From: Hasllibacter sp. MH4015
GTDB taxonomy: Bacteria; Pseudomonadota; Alphaproteobacteria; Rhodobacterales; Rhodobacteraceae
DNA length: 64,000 bases
Assembly (NCBI RefSeq): GCF_020177575.1
Contig: NZ_JAHTBK010000001.1
Span: forward strand, 1,054,001-1,118,000
Reading direction: 5' to 3'
Part shown: positions 27,611 to 37,130 of the stretch, in pieces
Layout of the letters: each line of letters starts with the position of its first letter
Numbering within the stretch: the stretch's first letter is position 1
Notes under the pieces: generated by a model
The model's database searches: none
Told to the model about the DNA's origin: nothing
What the model saw: only the letters and a program-made list of their open reading frames with translations
Position numbers and translations under genes: made by a program

Positions 27611-28171
27611 ATGCCATCCATCGACCAGTCCAAGATCCTGATCCTGTCCACCAACGGCTTCGAGCAATCGGAGCTGGAATTCCCCCGCGACCAGCTGCGC
27701 GCGAAGGGCGCGACGGTGCATGTCGCCACGCCCGACGGGGAGACGATCCGCGGCTGGGACGGCGACGATTGGGGGCGCGACGCGGAAGCCGATCTGGGCT
27801 TCGACGAGGTGAAGACCATCGAATATGACGCGCTGGTCCTGCCCGGCGGTCAGATCAACCCCGATATCCTGCGCGTGGACGACCGCGCCATCGAGATCAT
27901 CCAGACCTTCGCGGAAGAGGGCAAGATCATCGCCGCGATCTGCCACGCGCCGTGGCTGCTGGTGGAGGCGGGCATCGCCAAGGGGCGCGAGATGACGTCC
28001 TACCAGTCGATCAAGACCGATGTGATCAATGCGGGCGCCGATTGGGTCGATCAATCGGTCGCCATCAGCAACGGCATCATCACCAGCCGCAATCCCGACG
28101 ATTTGAAGGATTTCGTGGCCAAGATCGTGGAAGAGGTCGAGGAAGGCCGCCACGAGCGCCAGGCGGCGTAG
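27611..28171 (+). CDS. DJ-1/PfpI-family protein (YhbO type)
   Basis: 186 residues. The nucleophile elbow is [12 protein letters not shown] with Cys111-His112, and the conserved acid is Glu18 in [21 protein letters not shown] and [20 protein letters not shown] are typical of the YhbO/PfpI branch, reported as stress-response glyoxalase or deglycase-like enzymes; the exact activity is disputed. ATG 27611 is chosen over GTG 27578 because GAGGAG lies just upstream. A strong terminator follows. Confidence 0.93.
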   Translation: MPSIDQSKILILSTNGFEQSELEFPRDQLRAKGATVHVATPDGETIRGWDGDDWGRDAEADLGFDEVKTIEYDALVLPGGQINPDILRVDDRAIEIIQTFAEEGKIIAAICHAPWLLVEAGIAKGREMTSYQSIKTDVINAGADWVDQSVAISNGIITSRNPDDLKDFVAKIVEEVEEGRHERQAA

Positions 28172-28201
28172 GCCGGGGCGACCGCGATACAGATCGGAGG
28201 A

Positions 28202-28222
28202 GGGGGCTGCGGCCCCCTTTTT
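28202..28222 (+). terminator. Intrinsic terminator after the PfpI-family gene
   Basis: GGGGGC (28202-28207), a TGCG loop, GCCCCC (28212-28217), then five T (28218-28222). It lies in the 55-bp convergent gap and is a textbook rho-independent terminator on plus. Confidence 0.9.
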
Positions 28223-28226
28223 CACG

Positions 28227-28751
28227 TCAGCGCCGGAAAATGCGCTGCAAATCGTGGAGCGCGTCGCGCTGGCTGTCGGTCAGGCCGCCCGAGGCGCCCG
28301 CGACATCGTTGATGACCTGCAACGGCGCATCGAGGGCGTGGGAGCCTGTCAGCTTCATCAGCCGCTTGCCGAGCCGTGTCACGGCGGGGGCGGGGCCGCT
28401 GCATTCATTGACGAGCCAATGGCCCATCACCAGAAGCTCCTCCGCCTCGTCCTTGCCGATCACGAAGTGCTTTTGCAGCGCGAGGATATGGGTGCGGCGC
28501 ATCTCCTCCGTCTGGGTCTGGCCGAGATCGAGGAAGGCGACGGTCAGCGCGCCGGCCGCGAGCGTCGTGTCGTCAATGCAATCGACGGGATGCATGTCGT
28601 GGCGGCGGCGAAAGCCGAAGCGGCGTGCCGCGCCCATCACCGTGCCGGCCATATCGGCCAGGTCGGATGCGGCCGTCGCGGCCATCCGCGCGCGGTAGAC
28701 CCAGAAGACGATGCCGCCGATCACGGCGAGTAATCCGACAAGAATATGCAT
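28227..28751 (-). CDS. Membrane-anchored hypothetical protein, TerB-like in outline
   Basis: 174 residues. An N-terminal membrane helix (MHILVGLLAVIGGIVFWVYR) is followed by a helical domain. The pattern of acidic helices (ALQKHFVIGKDEAEELLVMG, LTDSQRDALHDLQRIFRR) recalls TerB-like domains, but no signature residue is certain. It is convergent with the PfpI-family gene, with the terminator between, and divergent from the transglycosylase-like lipoprotein. Treat the TerB likeness as a guess. Confidence 0.65.
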   Translation of the reverse strand: MHILVGLLAVIGGIVFWVYRARMAATAASDLADMAGTVMGAARRFGFRRRHDMHPVDCIDDTTLAAGALTVAFLDLGQTQTEEMRRTHILALQKHFVIGKDEAEELLVMGHWLVNECSGPAPAVTRLGKRLMKLTGSHALDAPLQVINDVAGASGGLTDSQRDALHDLQRIFRR

Positions 28752-28990
28752 GGCTCAAACTCTTTTCCTGCGCCCCCGACAGACCGAATAGCACAGGGGC
28801 GCAACGCGGGAGAATGGAGGATGTCCGTAACTCGCAACGCCGCCGCGCAATGTTGCCGCGCTACAACCGCCGCCGCGCGCCACCGGTTTTGGGCGAAAAG
28901 GCGCGCATGTGCCGCGTGGCTTGCGAGGCGGGCTTGCGCTGCGGTGGATAATTCTGGAAACGTGCCGCGTCTGCAACGGTTTACGGTTTT

Positions 28991-29608
28991 ATGAGAATGC
29001 GAGTTTTGTTGAGATGGGCCGTGGGGGCGGCTGCCATCTTGTCACTGTCGTCCTGTGCGGCTTTGACGGATATCGAGTTTCCGGGTTTTGGGGCGAATGA
29101 GCCCGAGGCGGAAGTGGTGATGCGCTGGGATCACCGGCCGGAGGCGGGGGAATGGACGCGCACGGCCTTTGCCGCGCTCGACACCCATGCCGCGATCCTG
29201 CCCACATTGGTTCCCGAAGACATCGAGGCGTGGTGCCCGGCCTACGCGGAGGCCCCGCAGGACGACCGCGAGGCGTTCTGGATCGGCCTGATGTCGGCGC
29301 TGGCCCGCCATGAAAGCACTTGGAATCCCGAGGCCGTGGGCGGCGGCGGACGCTGGTTCGGCCTGGTTCAGATCAGCCCCGCCACGGCGCGCCATTACGG
29401 GTGCCAGGCAACCTCTGGCCAGGCGCTGCTGGACGGATCGGCCAATATCGCCTGCGCCTTGCGCATCTGGGCGCGCACGGTGCCGCGCGACGGTGTCGTG
29501 GCTCAGGGCCGGGGCGGTGTCGCGGCCGATTGGGGCCCGTTCGTGCAAACGCCCAAGCGCGAGGAAATGCGCGCCTGGATCTCGTCCCAGCCCTATTGCC
29601 AGCAATAG
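28991..29608 (+). CDS. Lysozyme-fold (SLT-like) lipoprotein
   Basis: 205 residues with a lipoprotein signal (AAAILSLSSCAAL, Cys22). The catalytic domain (~75-205) has a likely acid Glu108 in LARHESTWNPEAVGGGGRWF and the SLT-type GLVQISPATARHYG, followed by NIACALRIWARTVPRDG and a Cys near the end. It should cleave or bind peptidoglycan in the periplasm. No clear ribosome site precedes ATG 28991, so it may be leaderless. Its closest relative is the next gene, which shares the same unusual core. Confidence 0.82.
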   Translation: MRMRVLLRWAVGAAAILSLSSCAALTDIEFPGFGANEPEAEVVMRWDHRPEAGEWTRTAFAALDTHAAILPTLVPEDIEAWCPAYAEAPQDDREAFWIGLMSALARHESTWNPEAVGGGGRWFGLVQISPATARHYGCQATSGQALLDGSANIACALRIWARTVPRDGVVAQGRGGVAADWGPFVQTPKREEMRAWISSQPYCQQ

Positions 29609-29701
29609 GCGCCGGGGCGTCCCATGACATTTAGTGTTGCCCGAACGCGGCGGGACCGGCATTCTTATGGCTTCGTGCCAGACCTGGGGGGGTGTCGGCC
29701 C

Positions 29702-30619
29702 ATGGGCGCTTTGCGTCTGCTGTATCTGATCGCCGGAGTGACGGGGTTGAGCGCGGCCCTGACCGATCCTGTTCACGGGCAGGAGGAGGCCGCGGCCCTG
29801 GGTGCGGCGGTCGAGGTGACATCGAGCATTCTGGACGAGGGCGCGTTGCCCGACTTTCCCGACGTGGCGGAGGAGGCGCTGGAAGAGGTGGCCCCGCTTC
29901 TGGGCGAGGCGCTGCCGGATGGCGGCGCGCTGGCCGATTTGCCGGAAGAGATTTCGCCCCTTGCCCCCGCTGTTTCGCTTCGGCCGGAGCCGCGGGATAC
30001 CTGGGCGGTGCCCGCCGCGGCATGGGATGACCATCCCCGCGGCCCGGCCTGGACGGCGGCCGTCCTGTCGGCCCTGCGCGGGCCGGGGGCGGCGTTGCTG
30101 GAGGTGGAGCCGCGCGACATCCGCGCGTGGTGTCCGGGATACCTCGAGGCCACGCCATCGCAACGGGCGGCGTTCTGGACCGGCCTCGTCTCCACCCTCG
30201 CATGGCACGAAAGCACCCACAGGCCCCGTGCGGTGGGGGGCGGCGGACGCTGGTTCGGGCTGGTGCAGATCGCACCGGGCACGGCGCGCTGGCGGAATTG
30301 CGATGTGGGATCGGGTGAGGCGCTGCTGCACGGGCCGTCCAACCTGCGCTGCGGCATCCGGATCATGGCGATCACCGTGCCGCGTGATGGCGTGGTGGCC
30401 GACGGGATGCGGGGGGTGGCCGCGGATTGGGGGCCGTTCCATTCCAGCCGCAAGCGCGAGGAGATGCGGAGCTGGGTGCGGGAGCAATCCTATTGCCAGT
30501 TGCCGCCGCCGCCGATGCGTCCGGTCATGCGCCCGGTCGATTTGGGCGTGACGGCGGACCTGACGGCCTCAGCCGATGACGGACGGCTGCGCCCGATGCC
30601 GCGGCCGGCGGTGAATTAG
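29702..30619 (+). CDS. Lysozyme-fold (SLT-like) secreted protein, paralogue of the preceding gene
   Basis: 305 residues from ATG 29702 with a signal peptide (LLYLIAGVTGLSAALTDPVH). An acidic linker (~25-100, e.g. EEALEEVAPLLGEALP) precedes the same domain as its neighbour: LAWHESTHRPRAVGGGGRWF (Glu170), GLVQIAPGTARW, then CGIRIMAITVPRDGVVADGM and DWGPFHSSRKREEMRSWV. The shared block order with 28991-29608 indicates tandem duplication. The last ~40 residues are Pro/Met-rich. It overlaps the convergent minus gene by 4 bases. Confidence 0.8.
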   Translation: MGALRLLYLIAGVTGLSAALTDPVHGQEEAAALGAAVEVTSSILDEGALPDFPDVAEEALEEVAPLLGEALPDGGALADLPEEISPLAPAVSLRPEPRDTWAVPAAAWDDHPRGPAWTAAVLSALRGPGAALLEVEPRDIRAWCPGYLEATPSQRAAFWTGLVSTLAWHESTHRPRAVGGGGRWFGLVQIAPGTARWRNCDVGSGEALLHGPSNLRCGIRIMAITVPRDGVVADGMRGVAADWGPFHSSRKREEMRSWVREQSYCQLPPPPMRPVMRPVDLGVTADLTASADDGRLRPMPRPAVN

Positions 30620-31029
30620 GAGAATTCACGCACCGGGATGCCGCGGGCAGTGGCTTCGCGGATCAGCTCCAACGGGCCGGGAACCACGTCTGAGGACAGC
30701 ACGACCTCGGTTCCATCGACGAGCATCAGCCCGGCGCGCAGGACGCCGTTGCGATCCACGATCTTGAGATACGAGATCTGGCCCGTGGGGATGGCCATTT
30801 CCTCGTGCCCGCCCAGGATGTGCCAGTGGCCCGGCGTGATGCGGATGCCGTAGGTCGGGACCCGCGCCAATTGCCAAAGGCAAACCGCCAGCGTCGGGAT
30901 CATGAACAGGAGAGCGAACCCGGCAGAGGTCTGCCACAGGAACGCGGTGAGCGCGCCAAGGCCCGTGAAAGCGACGACGCTCAGCGTGGCGCTTCCGGGG
31001 CGGACGGTATATTCAAACGTATCGGTCAT
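30616..31029 (-). CDS. Two-span membrane protein of unknown function
   Basis: 137 residues. After MTDTFEYTVRPGSATLSVVA come two adjacent hydrophobic segments (~15-60), then a small soluble domain (YGIRITPGHWHILGGHEEMA and LMLVDGTEVVLSSDVVPGPL). The layout resembles short bacterial PH-like membrane proteins. ATG 31029 is taken; ATG 31038 in frame is the alternative. The 3' end overlaps the SLT-like gene by 4 bases tail to tail. Confidence 0.7.
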   Translation of the reverse strand: MTDTFEYTVRPGSATLSVVAFTGLGALTAFLWQTSAGFALLFMIPTLAVCLWQLARVPTYGIRITPGHWHILGGHEEMAIPTGQISYLKIVDRNGVLRAGLMLVDGTEVVLSSDVVPGPLELIREATARGIPVREFS

Positions 31030-31189
31030 GGGATGCATGTAGCCGCTCAATTGTGCCCGGAATGAGGAACGGGTCGGTCGGGGGCGCGGCGGGTCTGGCG
31101 TCTTTTCTGGACATGTTCCCGGCCAGATTTGGACCACGGCTTCGATGATCCATGGGCAAGGGCAGGGCGGGCTGATAGAGGATTGCGCC

Positions 31190-31927
31190 ATGAGCGATGT
31201 GACCTTGCCCCGCGCCCGTATCCCCGCGCTTGACCTGGCCCGCACGGCGGCGCTGGGGGCGATGGTCGTGTTCCATTTCGTCTTCGATCTGGAATTGTTC
31301 GGCTACGTGGCGCCCGGCACCACGGGGGCGGGGTTCTGGCGCGCGTTGGCGGTGGCGACGGCGGGGTCGTTCCTGTTCCTGGCGGGTGTGTCGCTGTGGC
31401 TGGCCCATGGCGACGGCATCAGGTGGCGCGCGTTCTGGTGGCGCTTCGCGAAGGTGGCGGGAGCCGCGGGGCTGGTCAGCATCGGCACCTATATGGCGTT
31501 TCCCGATGCGTTCGTGTTTTTCGGCATCCTGCATTCCATCGCGTTGTGCAGCCTGTTCGGGCTGGCCGTCCTGAGGCTGCCCTTCTGGGCGCTGGGGATC
31601 TTGGCGGTCGCGGTGTTCTTTGCGCCCGATTACCTGCGGTCCGATGCGTTCGACGCGCCCTATTGGTGGTGGAGCGGGTTGCAGACTGTGCCGCTGCGCA
31701 CCGTCGATTACGAGCCGATCTTCCCGTGGTTCGCACCGTTCCTGGCGGGGATGGCGATGGGCAGGCTGTTCACGCAAGCGGGGATCTGGGCGCGGCTGGC
31801 CGATCCCGCGCCATCGCGGGGCGCGCGCATCTTCAGCTTTCCCGGGAAGCACAGCCTCATCATCTACCTGGTGCATCAGCCGATCCTGATCGGCGTGATC
31901 TGGAGCGTCACGCAGGTCCTGCGCTAG
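31190..31927 (+). CDS. HGSNAT-type (DUF1624) multispan membrane protein
   Basis: 245 residues from ATG 31190 with seven or so membrane spans. RIPALDLARTAALGAMVVFH with VFHFVFDLELFG is the DUF1624 / heparan-alpha-glucosaminide N-acetyltransferase catalytic-domain start, including the conserved His. GSFLFLAGVSLWL and the final GKHSLIIYLVHQPILIG fit the acyltransferase-3-like fold. It is likely a membrane acetyl transfer enzyme of unknown acceptor. It overlaps pepN by 4 bases tail to tail. Confidence 0.87.
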   Translation: MSDVTLPRARIPALDLARTAALGAMVVFHFVFDLELFGYVAPGTTGAGFWRALAVATAGSFLFLAGVSLWLAHGDGIRWRAFWWRFAKVAGAAGLVSIGTYMAFPDAFVFFGILHSIALCSLFGLAVLRLPFWALGILAVAVFFAPDYLRSDAFDAPYWWWSGLQTVPLRTVDYEPIFPWFAPFLAGMAMGRLFTQAGIWARLADPAPSRGARIFSFPGKHSLIIYLVHQPILIGVIWSVTQVLR

Positions 31928-34488
31928 GCGTCGTCGCCGCGCATCCGGTCGATCATCTCGCCCAGATCCCTGCTGAGCGACGGGGCGGCGGAAATACGCT
32001 CCAACTCCCCCAGGATCAGCGCCTGCCGGTCGGCATCGTAGCGGCGCCAGGTCTCGAACGCCGTGGACATCCGCGCGGCGGTCTGGGGGTTGGTCTGGTC
32101 CACCCGGATCAGCCAATCGGCAAGGAAGCGATACCCCGCGCCGGAGCGGTGGTGGAAACCGGCGGGATTGGCCGCGGTCAGCCCGGCCATCAAAGCGCGG
32201 AAGCGGTTGGGGTTCTTCCAGTCAAAGAGCGGATGGCGGGTGAGCCCTTCGGCGATCGGCACGGCGGCGTCGGGCGCGGCCTCGCTCACCTGCAGCATGA
32301 ACCATTTGTCCATCACCAGCCGGTCGTCGCGCCATTGCCCCTCGAACCTTGCGGCGATGTCGGGATCGCCCACCTCCAGCAGCGCGGAGAAGGCGGCGAT
32401 CTGGTCGGTCATGTTCGTGGCCCCATCGTAATGCGCACGGGCAAGCGCCGGCCCTTCGGCGAGGGTGAGGTAGGACAGGCAGGTGTTGCGCAAGGTGCGG
32501 CGCGCGGCCTGGGGCGCGTCGGGGCTGTAGGGGCCATCGGGGGCCATGGCGTCGAACTGGCGACGAAATTCCGCCGCCATCGTCGTGGCGATGTCGTGGC
32601 GCACCGCCCGCCTGCTGTCGTGGATCGTGTCGGGATCGGGCACGATACCCGCATCGACGCAGGCCTGGGCCAGGTCATCCTCGGATGGCAGGGCAAGCAT
32701 CAGCGCCCGGAAGGCGGGATCGAGACTTTTGTCCCGCAGGTTGACCTCCAACATCGCCAAGAGGCCGGGCGGCACGAATTTCTGGCCCTTGATGTGGTTC
32801 ACGAGCGTTTCGCGCATCGCGCTGCGCCCGGCCTCCCACCGGTTGAAGGGATCGGAATCCTCCGCCATCAGGGCAAGGCGCTGGCCGAAGCGCAGGGGCG
32901 CATCGAGGATCACGGGCGCGGAAAAGCCGCGCAGGATCGAGGGCGCGACCTCCGCCAGCGGCGGCAGGTCCTTGAGCGGCCAGCGCAACGTCATTTCCGG
33001 GCTGTCGAGCAGGACCAGCGTGTCGGGCACAATCTCCGCCCCGCTGTCGTAGAGCGCGAGGCGCACGGGGATCAGCATCGGCTCCTTCAGGGGTTGGCCG
33101 GGCGTTGGCGGCACGTCCTGGCGCAGGGTGAGGGTGAAATCCTCCGCCTCCACCGCCCAGGACGCGCTGAGAACCGGGGTGCCGGCCTGGGTATACCACC
33201 GCTTGAACTGGCTGAGGTCCTGGCCCGCCACCTCCTCGAAACAGGCCAGCCAATCCTCGATCGTGCAGGCCTGCCCGTCATGGCGGTCGAAATAGAGATT
33301 GCAACCCGCGCGGTAGAGATCTTCCCCAAGGATGGTGCGCAGCATCCCGATCACCTCCGCGCCCTTCTCGTAGACGGTGGCGGTGTAGAAATTGTTGATC
33401 TCCACGTAGCTTTCGGGCCGGACGTTGTGGGCCAGCGGCCCCGCATCCTCCCGAAACTGGCGGGCGCGGAGTTGCAGGACGTTGCCGATCCGCTCCACCG
33501 CCGCGGAGCGCATGTCGGCGCTGAATTGCTGATCGCGGAAGACGGTCAGCCCCTCTTTCAGGCACAGTTGGAACCAGTCGCGGCAGGTGATGCGGTTGCC
33601 GGTCCAGTTGTGGAAATATTCGTGCGCCACGATGGCCTCGATGAACGCATAATCGCGGTCGGTCGCGGTTTCGGGCGAGGCGAGGACATATTTGGAGTTG
33701 AAGATGTTCAGCCCCTTATTCTCCATCGCGCCCATGTTGAAATCGTCCACGGCCACGATGTTGAAGACGCTCAGGTCGTATTCGCGGCCGTATTCCCGCT
33801 CGTCCCAGCGCATGGAGCGTTTGAGGGCGTCCATGGCATATGCGCATTTGTCCTCATCCCCCGGACGGACCCAGATGTTGAGGTCCACGGGCGCGCCGCT
33901 GGCGGTGGTGAAGGTATCGGAATGGGCGACCAGATCGCCCGCGACCAGCGCGAAGAGATAGGCGGGCTTGGGCCAGGGATCGTGCCAGAGACCGGGGCCT
34001 TGCGGGTCGCCATTGGACAGGAGCACGGGAAGGTCGCTGTCGATCGCGACGGTGAAGGGGGCCATCACGTCGGGGCGGTCGGGGTAATAGGTGATCTTGC
34101 GGAAGCCTTCGGCCTCACACTGGGTGCAATACATGCCGTTCGACATGTAGAGGCCTTCGAGCGCGGTATTCGCCTCCGGATTGATCTCCACCTCCGCCTC
34201 CCACGTGAAGGGGGCGTCGGGGACGGCGGCTTCCAGCCCGGTATCGGTGAGGGTCGGGGCGCAGTCCTGCCCGTCGATGCGGGCGGAGATCAGCGTCAGC
34301 CCTTCCCCATGGAGGAAAAAGCGCCGGTCGCTGGCATCGGGGTTGGGGCGGAAGGTGATGCGGGATTTGACCCGCGTGGCGGTGGGGTGGAGCGTGAAAG
34401 ACAGATGCACCGCGTCGATAAGGAAGCCGAAGGGCGTGTAATCGGCCAGGCGGACCGGCTGCGGGGCCGGGGGGACGGCGTCTTTCAT
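31924..34488 (-). CDS. pepN: Aminopeptidase N
   Basis: M1 zinc aminopeptidase removing N-terminal residues from peptides in the cytoplasm. 854 residues from ATG 34488, close to E. coli PepN. The exopeptidase motif GAMEN is at 253-257, the zinc site HEYFH at 289-293, and Glu312 in KEGLTVFRDQQFS completes it. MYCTQCEAEGFRKITYYPDR is the typical PepN proteobacterial block. The long C-terminal helical domain is intact (LADWLIRVDQTNPQTAARMS). The 159-bp gap to lexA should hold its promoter. Confidence 0.97.
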   Translation of the reverse strand: MKDAVPPAPQPVRLADYTPFGFLIDAVHLSFTLHPTATRVKSRITFRPNPDASDRRFFLHGEGLTLISARIDGQDCAPTLTDTGLEAAVPDAPFTWEAEVEINPEANTALEGLYMSNGMYCTQCEAEGFRKITYYPDRPDVMAPFTVAIDSDLPVLLSNGDPQGPGLWHDPWPKPAYLFALVAGDLVAHSDTFTTASGAPVDLNIWVRPGDEDKCAYAMDALKRSMRWDEREYGREYDLSVFNIVAVDDFNMGAMENKGLNIFNSKYVLASPETATDRDYAFIEAIVAHEYFHNWTGNRITCRDWFQLCLKEGLTVFRDQQFSADMRSAAVERIGNVLQLRARQFREDAGPLAHNVRPESYVEINNFYTATVYEKGAEVIGMLRTILGEDLYRAGCNLYFDRHDGQACTIEDWLACFEEVAGQDLSQFKRWYTQAGTPVLSASWAVEAEDFTLTLRQDVPPTPGQPLKEPMLIPVRLALYDSGAEIVPDTLVLLDSPEMTLRWPLKDLPPLAEVAPSILRGFSAPVILDAPLRFGQRLALMAEDSDPFNRWEAGRSAMRETLVNHIKGQKFVPPGLLAMLEVNLRDKSLDPAFRALMLALPSEDDLAQACVDAGIVPDPDTIHDSRRAVRHDIATTMAAEFRRQFDAMAPDGPYSPDAPQAARRTLRNTCLSYLTLAEGPALARAHYDGATNMTDQIAAFSALLEVGDPDIAARFEGQWRDDRLVMDKWFMLQVSEAAPDAAVPIAEGLTRHPLFDWKNPNRFRALMAGLTAANPAGFHHRSGAGYRFLADWLIRVDQTNPQTAARMSTAFETWRRYDADRQALILGELERISAAPSLSRDLGEMIDRMRGDDA

Positions 34489-34647
34489 GGATGAGGCTCC
34501 GATGCGAGGGTTTCGGGGCAAGCTAGGGCGTGGGGCGCGGGCCGGCAACCAGACGGCGCGCATGGGGGCCGTGAACGTGGAAACGGCGGCGACACGTTTC
34601 CGTATCACCGCCGCTTTGATATCGGGCGCCGGGGCCCCGGAGGATCG

Positions 34648-35328
34648 TCAGTAGGTGCGGATCAGCCCGACGAGCTTGCCCTGCACCTTCACCTGATCGT
34701 CGCGGAACACCCGCGTCTCGTAGGCCGGGTTGGCGGCTTCGAGTGCGATCATCCCGCCCTTGCGGCGCAGGCGTTTCAGCGTCGCCTCATGATCCTCCAC
34801 CAGTGCCACGACGATATCGCCGCTGTCGGCGGTGGTGCCTTCCTCGATCACGACGATGTCGCCGTCATTGATGCCTGCGTCGATCATCGAGTCGCCCTTG
34901 ACCTCCAACGCGTAATGGTTCTGGCCGGAATTGAGCATCTGCTGGGGCACGGCGACATGGGCCGCGACCTGGCTGATCGCCTCGATCGGGACACCGGCGG
35001 CGATCTTGCCCATGACGGGCAGTTCGGTGGCGGCGGCGGCGCGGACCGACAGAGCGCCGGCGGGCGGATCGCGGCGGTCGCCTTCGATCACGCGGGGCGC
35101 GAAGCCTTCCATCCCCTCGGGCATCTTCACGATCTCGATGGCGCGGGCACGGTGGGCGAGGCGGCGGATGAAGCCCCGTTCCTCCAGCGCGGTGATCAGG
35201 CGGTGAATGCCGGACTTGGACCGCAGGTCGAGCGCTTCCTTCATCTCATCGAAGGATGGCGGCACCCCGTCCTTCTGCATCCGCTTGTGAATGAATTCCA
35301 GAAGATCGCGCTGTTTGCGTGTCAGCAT
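34648..35328 (-). CDS. lexA: LexA repressor
   Basis: SOS repressor, 226 residues. The N-terminal winged-helix (~1-65) has [20 protein letters not shown]. The self-cleavage bond is Ala111-Gly112 in [12 protein letters not shown]. The catalytic dyad is Ser147 (KGDSMIDAG) and Lys185 (EATLKRL). The gene is last in the trp-moa-moe run but has its own promoter and a perfect alphaproteobacterial LexA box upstream (35421-35450), so it should be autorepressed and RecA-inducible. Confidence 0.97.
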   Translation of the reverse strand: MLTRKQRDLLEFIHKRMQKDGVPPSFDEMKEALDLRSKSGIHRLITALEERGFIRRLAHRARAIEIVKMPEGMEGFAPRVIEGDRRDPPAGALSVRAAAATELPVMGKIAAGVPIEAISQVAAHVAVPQQMLNSGQNHYALEVKGDSMIDAGINDGDIVVIEEGTTADSGDIVVALVEDHEATLKRLRRKGGMIALEAANPAYETRVFRDDQVKVQGKLVGLIRTY

Positions 35329-35420
35329 ATCTCACCCTCCAATGTGCATCGGCCCGGTGGCGGGTCCGATCCCAAACTGCTCTGACATGACGGACCACGT
35401 TTCGGGACCGTTCCTTGTAT

Positions 35421-35450
35421 GTTCTACACCTGTTCCGAACAATCTGTCAA
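35421..35450 (-). promoter_or_regulatory. lexA promoter with overlapping LexA (SOS) box
   Basis: GTTC-TACACCT-GTTC at 35421-35435 is the exact alphaproteobacterial SOS box (GTTC-N7-GTTC). On minus, TTGACA (35450-35445) and TAGAAC (35426-35421) with an 18-bp spacer form a plausible sigma-70 promoter whose spacer and -10 are covered by the box. Bound LexA would block its own transcription. Confidence 0.85.
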
Positions 35451-35454
35451 CGAA

Positions 35455-36654
35455 TCAGGAAAACAGCGGGGTGAGGGGGATGTATTCGACGATTTCGCCC
35501 GCACGGCGGCGGGGATCGTCGATGGGGCGCACCATGAGCGCGGTGGCGCTGGACAGGATCGTCAGGAGCGAGCTGTCCTGCACCGAATAGGGCGCGATCT
35601 GCGGCAGGCCATCGCCCGGCGTGACCTCCGCGCGCATGTAATGTTCCCGCGGGCCGTTGGCGGGCAGATCGACGGAGAGTTCCGCGCGAAGGCGCGGGCG
35701 GGCGCGGCCAGGCAAGCCCATCATCGCGTGCAGCATCGGGATCAGGAACAATTCCCCGCACACCATGGCGGAGACGGGGTTGCCCGGAAGCCCCAGCAGC
35801 GCGGATTTGCCCAGGCGCCCGGCCATGAGCGGTTTACCGGGGCGCATGGCGACCTTGTAGAACGCGCGGTCGAGGCCCAGATCGGCGGCGACGTCCCCCA
35901 CCAGGTCGTGATCGCCCACGGATGCGCCACCCACGGTCACGATGATGTCGGCATCCTTGGCCAGATCGAAAACCTGCTTGAGGCTGTCGCGATTGTCCCG
36001 CGCGATGGGCAGGAGGCGGGCCTTGGCCCCCTCTGCCTCGATCCGCGCTTTCAGGCCATAGGTGTTCGACGCGATGATCTGGTCGGGGGCGGGGTCCTCG
36101 CCCGGTGTCACCAGCTCATCCCCCGTGGCGATCAGCGCCACGTCCGGGCGCTTGCCGACGCTGAGGCGCGGGGCGTTCATCGACGCGGCAAGGGCCACAT
36201 CGGCGGGCGACAGGCGACGCGGCGCGGCGAGCGTGTCGCCCACGACGAAATCGGCGCCCGAGGGGCGGACGTTGTGGCCCGAGGACAGGTTGCGCCCCAG
36301 CGTGATGCGGTCGCCGTCGCGTTCCACATCCTCCTGAATGACGACGCGGTCGGTGCCGTCGGGCAGCGGCGCGCCGGTGAAGATGCGCAAGGCTTCGCCC
36401 GGGCCGATCGTGCCCGGCCAATGGCGCCCGGCGGGGGCCTCCCCCACGACCTTCAGGCGACGGCCGGGGATCGCCTCCACATCGCGGACGGCATAGCCAT
36501 CCATCGCAGAGGCGGAGAAGGGTGGCTGATCCCGGCTGGCCACAACCGGTTTCACAAGGACGCGGCCTCCGGCCTCGGCCAGCAGCACCGTCTCGGACCC
36601 GAGCGGCGTGGCCAGACCCAGGCATTCTGCCAGCGCCTCCTCGACGGAGATCAC
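35455..36654 (-). CDS. moeA: Molybdopterin molybdotransferase MoeA
   Basis: Inserts molybdate into adenylated molybdopterin. 399 residues from a GTG start at 36654 that overlaps the moaC stop. Family blocks: [60 protein letters not shown] (MPT-binding) and [20 protein letters not shown]. The length is normal. It is directly coupled to moaC in a trp-moa-moe-lexA arrangement that is typical for Rhodobacteraceae. Confidence 0.96.
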   Translation of the reverse strand: MISVEEALAECLGLATPLGSETVLLAEAGGRVLVKPVVASRDQPPFSASAMDGYAVRDVEAIPGRRLKVVGEAPAGRHWPGTIGPGEALRIFTGAPLPDGTDRVVIQEDVERDGDRITLGRNLSSGHNVRPSGADFVVGDTLAAPRRLSPADVALAASMNAPRLSVGKRPDVALIATGDELVTPGEDPAPDQIIASNTYGLKARIEAEGAKARLLPIARDNRDSLKQVFDLAKDADIIVTVGGASVGDHDLVGDVAADLGLDRAFYKVAMRPGKPLMAGRLGKSALLGLPGNPVSAMVCGELFLIPMLHAMMGLPGRARPRLRAELSVDLPANGPREHYMRAEVTPGDGLPQIAPYSVQDSSLLTILSSATALMVRPIDDPRRRAGEIVEYIPLTPLFS

Positions 36655-37130
36655 GGTGCGGCCTCGTACCGGCCGGATTTGCCGCCGTCTTTCAGGACCA
36701 CGCGCAGACCGCCGATTTCCATAGTCTTCTCCGCGGCTTTCAGCATGTCGTAGACCGTGAGCGCGGCGGTGGAGGCGGCAGTGAGCGCCTCCATCTCAAC
36801 CCCGGTCTGGCCAGTGGTCTTGACGGTGGCGGTGATGCGGATGCCCGGAAGCGTGTCGTCGGGGACCAGATCAAGGGCGACCTTGGTGATCGGCAGGGGA
36901 TGGCAGAGCGGGATGAGGTCGGCACATTTCTTGGCACCCATGATGCCCGCCAGCCGGGCTACGCCAAGCACGTCGCCTTTTTTGGCGGTGCCTTCCACAA
37001 CCTTTTCAAGGGTTTGCGGCAACATCTTCACATGCGCCTCCGCCACGGCGACGCGGTCGGTCACGTCCTTGTCCGAGACATCGACCATATGGGCCGCGCC
37101 GGTCTCGTCGAAATGGGTGAGGTCCGCCAT
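36651..37130 (-). CDS. moaC: Cyclic pyranopterin monophosphate synthase MoaC
   Basis: Second enzyme of molybdenum cofactor synthesis. 159 residues. Conserved [20 protein letters not shown] (substrate-binding His) and [20 protein letters not shown] are both intact. [11 protein letters not shown]-type residues appear as [20 protein letters not shown] near the C-terminus. The start shares one base with the trpC stop, and the stop overlaps the moeA GTG, so translation is coupled on both sides. Confidence 0.97.
   Translation of the reverse strand: MADLTHFDETGAAHMVDVSDKDVTDRVAVAEAHVKMLPQTLEKVVEGTAKKGDVLGVARLAGIMGAKKCADLIPLCHPLPITKVALDLVPDDTLPGIRITATVKTTGQTGVEMEALTAASTAALTVYDMLKAAEKTMEIGGLRVVLKDGGKSGRYEAAP

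Noticed and set aside
31396-34494. 1032-residue plus-strand open frame opposite pepN
   Set aside because: Antisense to a complete, motif-bearing aminopeptidase N; Arg/Gly/His-rich composition typical of a high-GC shadow frame.
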